A stretch of 64,000 bases of DNA from Alicyclobacillus_A sp963788285. GTDB taxonomy: Bacteria; Bacillota; Bacilli; Alicyclobacillales; Alicyclobacillaceae. This document shows positions 62,692 to 64,000 of this stretch, piece by piece (the stretch's first letter is position 1; the number at the start of each line of letters is the position of its first letter). The stretch spans positions 62,001-126,000 of the forward strand of contig CAWBGB010000019.1 in NCBI GenBank assembly GCA_963788285.1, given 5' to 3'. The position numbers and the translations under genes are program-made. The notes beneath the pieces were generated by a model, which did no database searches, had not been told where the DNA came from, and saw nothing but the letters and a program-made list of their open reading frames with translations.

Positions 62692-62985
62692 ATGCGTATT
62701 TCCGAATTGCAGTCCAAGGACGTGGTGAACGTCAGCGACGGGAAGCGGCTCGGCACCATCGGAGACCTTGAAATTGACGCAGACAGCGGCCTCATCCACG
62801 CGCTCGTCATTCCCGGACAAAGTCGCTTCTTCGGGATGGTCGGTGGTGGACAGGACTATGTGGTGCCGTGGAATCAAATTGTAAAAATCGGATCTGACGT
62901 AATTTTGGTGGACTTGCGCCCACTTCGTGAAACAGGTTACTATTTGCCACCTCAATCTGGGAAGCAGGGGACCGGTGGATACTGA
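62692..62985 (+). CDS. ylmC: YlmC/YmxH-family PRC-barrel protein
   Basis: 97 aa PRC-barrel domain: MRISELQSKDVVNVSDGKRL, then IGDLEIDADSGLIHALVIPG and a second strand set ending YVVPWNQIVKIGSDVILVDL. Sporulation-associated family of unknown function, found after sigG in Bacillus. ATG 62692 follows GAAGGCGGG. A Gly-rich tail ends the protein. Confidence 0.85.
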   Translation: MRISELQSKDVVNVSDGKRLGTIGDLEIDADSGLIHALVIPGQSRFFGMVGGGQDYVVPWNQIVKIGSDVILVDLRPLRETGYYLPPQSGKQGTGGY

Positions 62986-63055
62986 CCGCAGTCGTGCAAA
63001 TCGCTCCACACTGTTGTAACCTGAAAAGTGAGCGAAGTACGAAGGAAGTGGTGCT

Positions 63056-63880
63056 GTGTATACCATATGGTCTGGTTCCGTCGGGGATCCTGTGTGGATC
63101 CGTCCAAACTGGCCTTTGCACGAAGTGCGGGGTTTATTTTCGTTTCGTAGAGGCGGCGTCAGCCGGCCTCCGTACCAAGAACTCAACGTGGGATTGCATG
63201 TAGGGGATGATACGGACGCTGTACTGAAAAATCGAGAGCGCTGCGCGATAGAGGTGGGCTGTCCTGTGGAGCGCTGGGTGGTGGCGGAACAGGTACACGG
63301 CGCGACCGTGGCCGTCGTCACCGAAGTCGAGGCAGGATGCGGTGCCAAGGACGTCCACACCTCCATCCAGGGTGCGGATGCGTTAGTCACCGATGTGCGC
63401 GGCCTTGGGTTAGTGGTGATGGCGGCTGACTGCGTCCCGGTGCTATTCTACGACAGGGTCCGGCAGGTGATAGGCGCAGCACATTCAGGATGGAAAGGCA
63501 CGGTGCAGCACATCGTCCGCCGCGTACTGGAGACCATGCAACAGACGTTCCAATCGAATCCAGCGGACGTGCAAGTGTGGATTGGTCCGTCCATTCGTCA
63601 GTGCTGCTATGAGGTCAACGATGTGGTGGCGGATCCAATCAAAACAGAGTTTGGCAGGAATGTTCTGGCGCAGCGATTTCATCGAACAGATCGATATCTG
63701 CTCAGCTTGCAAGCGTGCGTGCGGCAGGATCTCATGCAGTCCGGAGTGCGCCCAGAGCACATTGTCGATACCGGCGTCTGCACGTCGTGCCAGGCAGATG
63801 TCCTGTTTTCATATCGGGCGGATGAGGGGCTCACCGGACGTCAACTGGCCATAGTTTGTCTTGTCAAGGACGAGGCGTGA
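63056..63880 (+). CDS. ylmD: Multicopper-oxidase-like laccase / YfiH family protein (YlmD, PgeF)
   Basis: 274 aa, YfiH/DUF152 fold; members act as purine nucleoside phosphorylases or edit peptidoglycan precursors. AEQVHGATV, MAADCVPVLFYD, IGAAHSGWKGTVQ and IGPSIRQCCYEV hold the conserved zinc-binding His and Cys residues. GTG 63056 follows GGAAGTGG. Its position between ylmC and ylmE matches Bacillus. Confidence 0.9.
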   Translation: MYTIWSGSVGDPVWIRPNWPLHEVRGLFSFRRGGVSRPPYQELNVGLHVGDDTDAVLKNRERCAIEVGCPVERWVVAEQVHGATVAVVTEVEAGCGAKDVHTSIQGADALVTDVRGLGLVVMAADCVPVLFYDRVRQVIGAAHSGWKGTVQHIVRRVLETMQQTFQSNPADVQVWIGPSIRQCCYEVNDVVADPIKTEFGRNVLAQRFHRTDRYLLSLQACVRQDLMQSGVRPEHIVDTGVCTSCQADVLFSYRADEGLTGRQLAIVCLVKDEA

Positions 63881-63932
63881 GCAGGGATTTTTCGTGGTGA
63901 CATGGAACTACTTTGACGGAAGGTGATGATAT

Positions 63933-64000
63933 CTGGTCGAGGTGAGAGACTACCAGGCTGCGTTGGCTGACATCCGGCGAATGATTGCCGAGGCGTGTCA
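63933..64000 (+). CDS. ylmE: YggS/YlmE-family PLP-binding protein, 5' end only
   Basis: The window ends after about 22 codons (VEVRDYQAALADIRRMIAEA). Helical N terminus and position after ylmD fit YlmE, a PLP homeostasis protein. The start is uncertain: CTG 63933 lies 5-6 nt after GAAGGTGAT, GTG 63942 about 14 nt after it. Confidence 0.55.
   Translation, partial: MVEVRDYQAALADIRRMIAEAC

Noticed and set aside
1..64000. CRISPR arrays, rRNA genes, DNA-transposon insertion sequences, prophage or defence genes
   Set aside because: None found: no regularly spaced direct repeats, no transposase motifs, no restriction or phage proteins; the only mobile element is the group II intron.

Overview
The window is a chromosomal segment of an endospore-forming member of the Bacillota. 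It carries the spore-specific genes spoVD, spoIIGA, sigE, sigG, rsfA and a gerC-type germinant lipoprotein, the Bacillus-style dcw (division and cell wall) order, a bacillithiol gene (bshC), and small Bacilli families (YrzB, RicA/YmcA, IDEAL, DUF3055). The fairly high G+C, the frequent GTG/TTG starts (perhaps two CTG starts) and the gene content suggest an Alicyclobacillaceae-like organism. That placement is an inference and was not tested.

Layout. 1-220: end of a tRNA cluster (fMet, Asp, Ile). 250-2620: trpG-trpE behind a leader that looks like a TRAP attenuator. 2708-2782: tRNA-Arg. 2944-7598 (minus strand): a four-gene nucleoside ABC importer (nupNOPQ type). 7742-9318: a DUF1906 glycosidase-like protein, a secreted cupredoxin-like protein and a Gly/Tyr-rich membrane peptide. 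9431-15597: gltB behind a strong promoter and a long leader, then an aspartokinase. 16147-16541: tRNA-Ser, tRNA-Met and tRNA-Thr. 16576-18310: small genes, including yrzB and ricA-like genes. 18354-20240: a class C group II intron sitting just after a terminator, with a reverse transcriptase frameshifted near its N terminus. 20266-23015: small genes and a decayed isochorismatase-like gene. 23074-24947: clpP under a CtsR-type operator, with a MidA-like methyltransferase. 24962-26145: gapB with CcpN-like sites. 26304-28645: nifZ-thiI for tRNA 4-thiouridine. 29243-31317: rsfA and gerC. 32063-37951: an SDR and a biotin-dependent acyl-CoA carboxylase / HMG-CoA lyase / enoyl-CoA hydratase operon of the yng (leucine degradation) type. 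38188 to the end: bshC, then mraZ-rsmH-ftsL-pbpB-spoVD-murE-mraY-murD-spoVE-murG-murB-murA-divIB-(DUF881)-(sbp)-ftsA-ftsZ-spoIIGA-sigE-sigG-ylmC-ylmD-ylmE.

The right-hand 26 kb makes peptidoglycan precursors, assembles the divisome and then launches the early compartment-specific sporulation sigma factors. Readable control elements fit this: 10-bp-phased MraZ boxes before mraZ, a near-consensus SigF promoter before sigG, and a Spo0A-like promoter before spoIIGA.

No CRISPR array, restriction system, prophage or clearly new multi-gene system was found. The most unusual points are the TRAP-type attenuator on a trpG-trpE pair, the disrupted DUF881 and sbp genes between divIB and ftsA (two in-frame TAG codons, then a frameshift at CTT TAA C), the isochorismatase relic with two compensating frameshifts and no catalytic Cys, the group II intron, and structured leaders before gltB, murG and murB.
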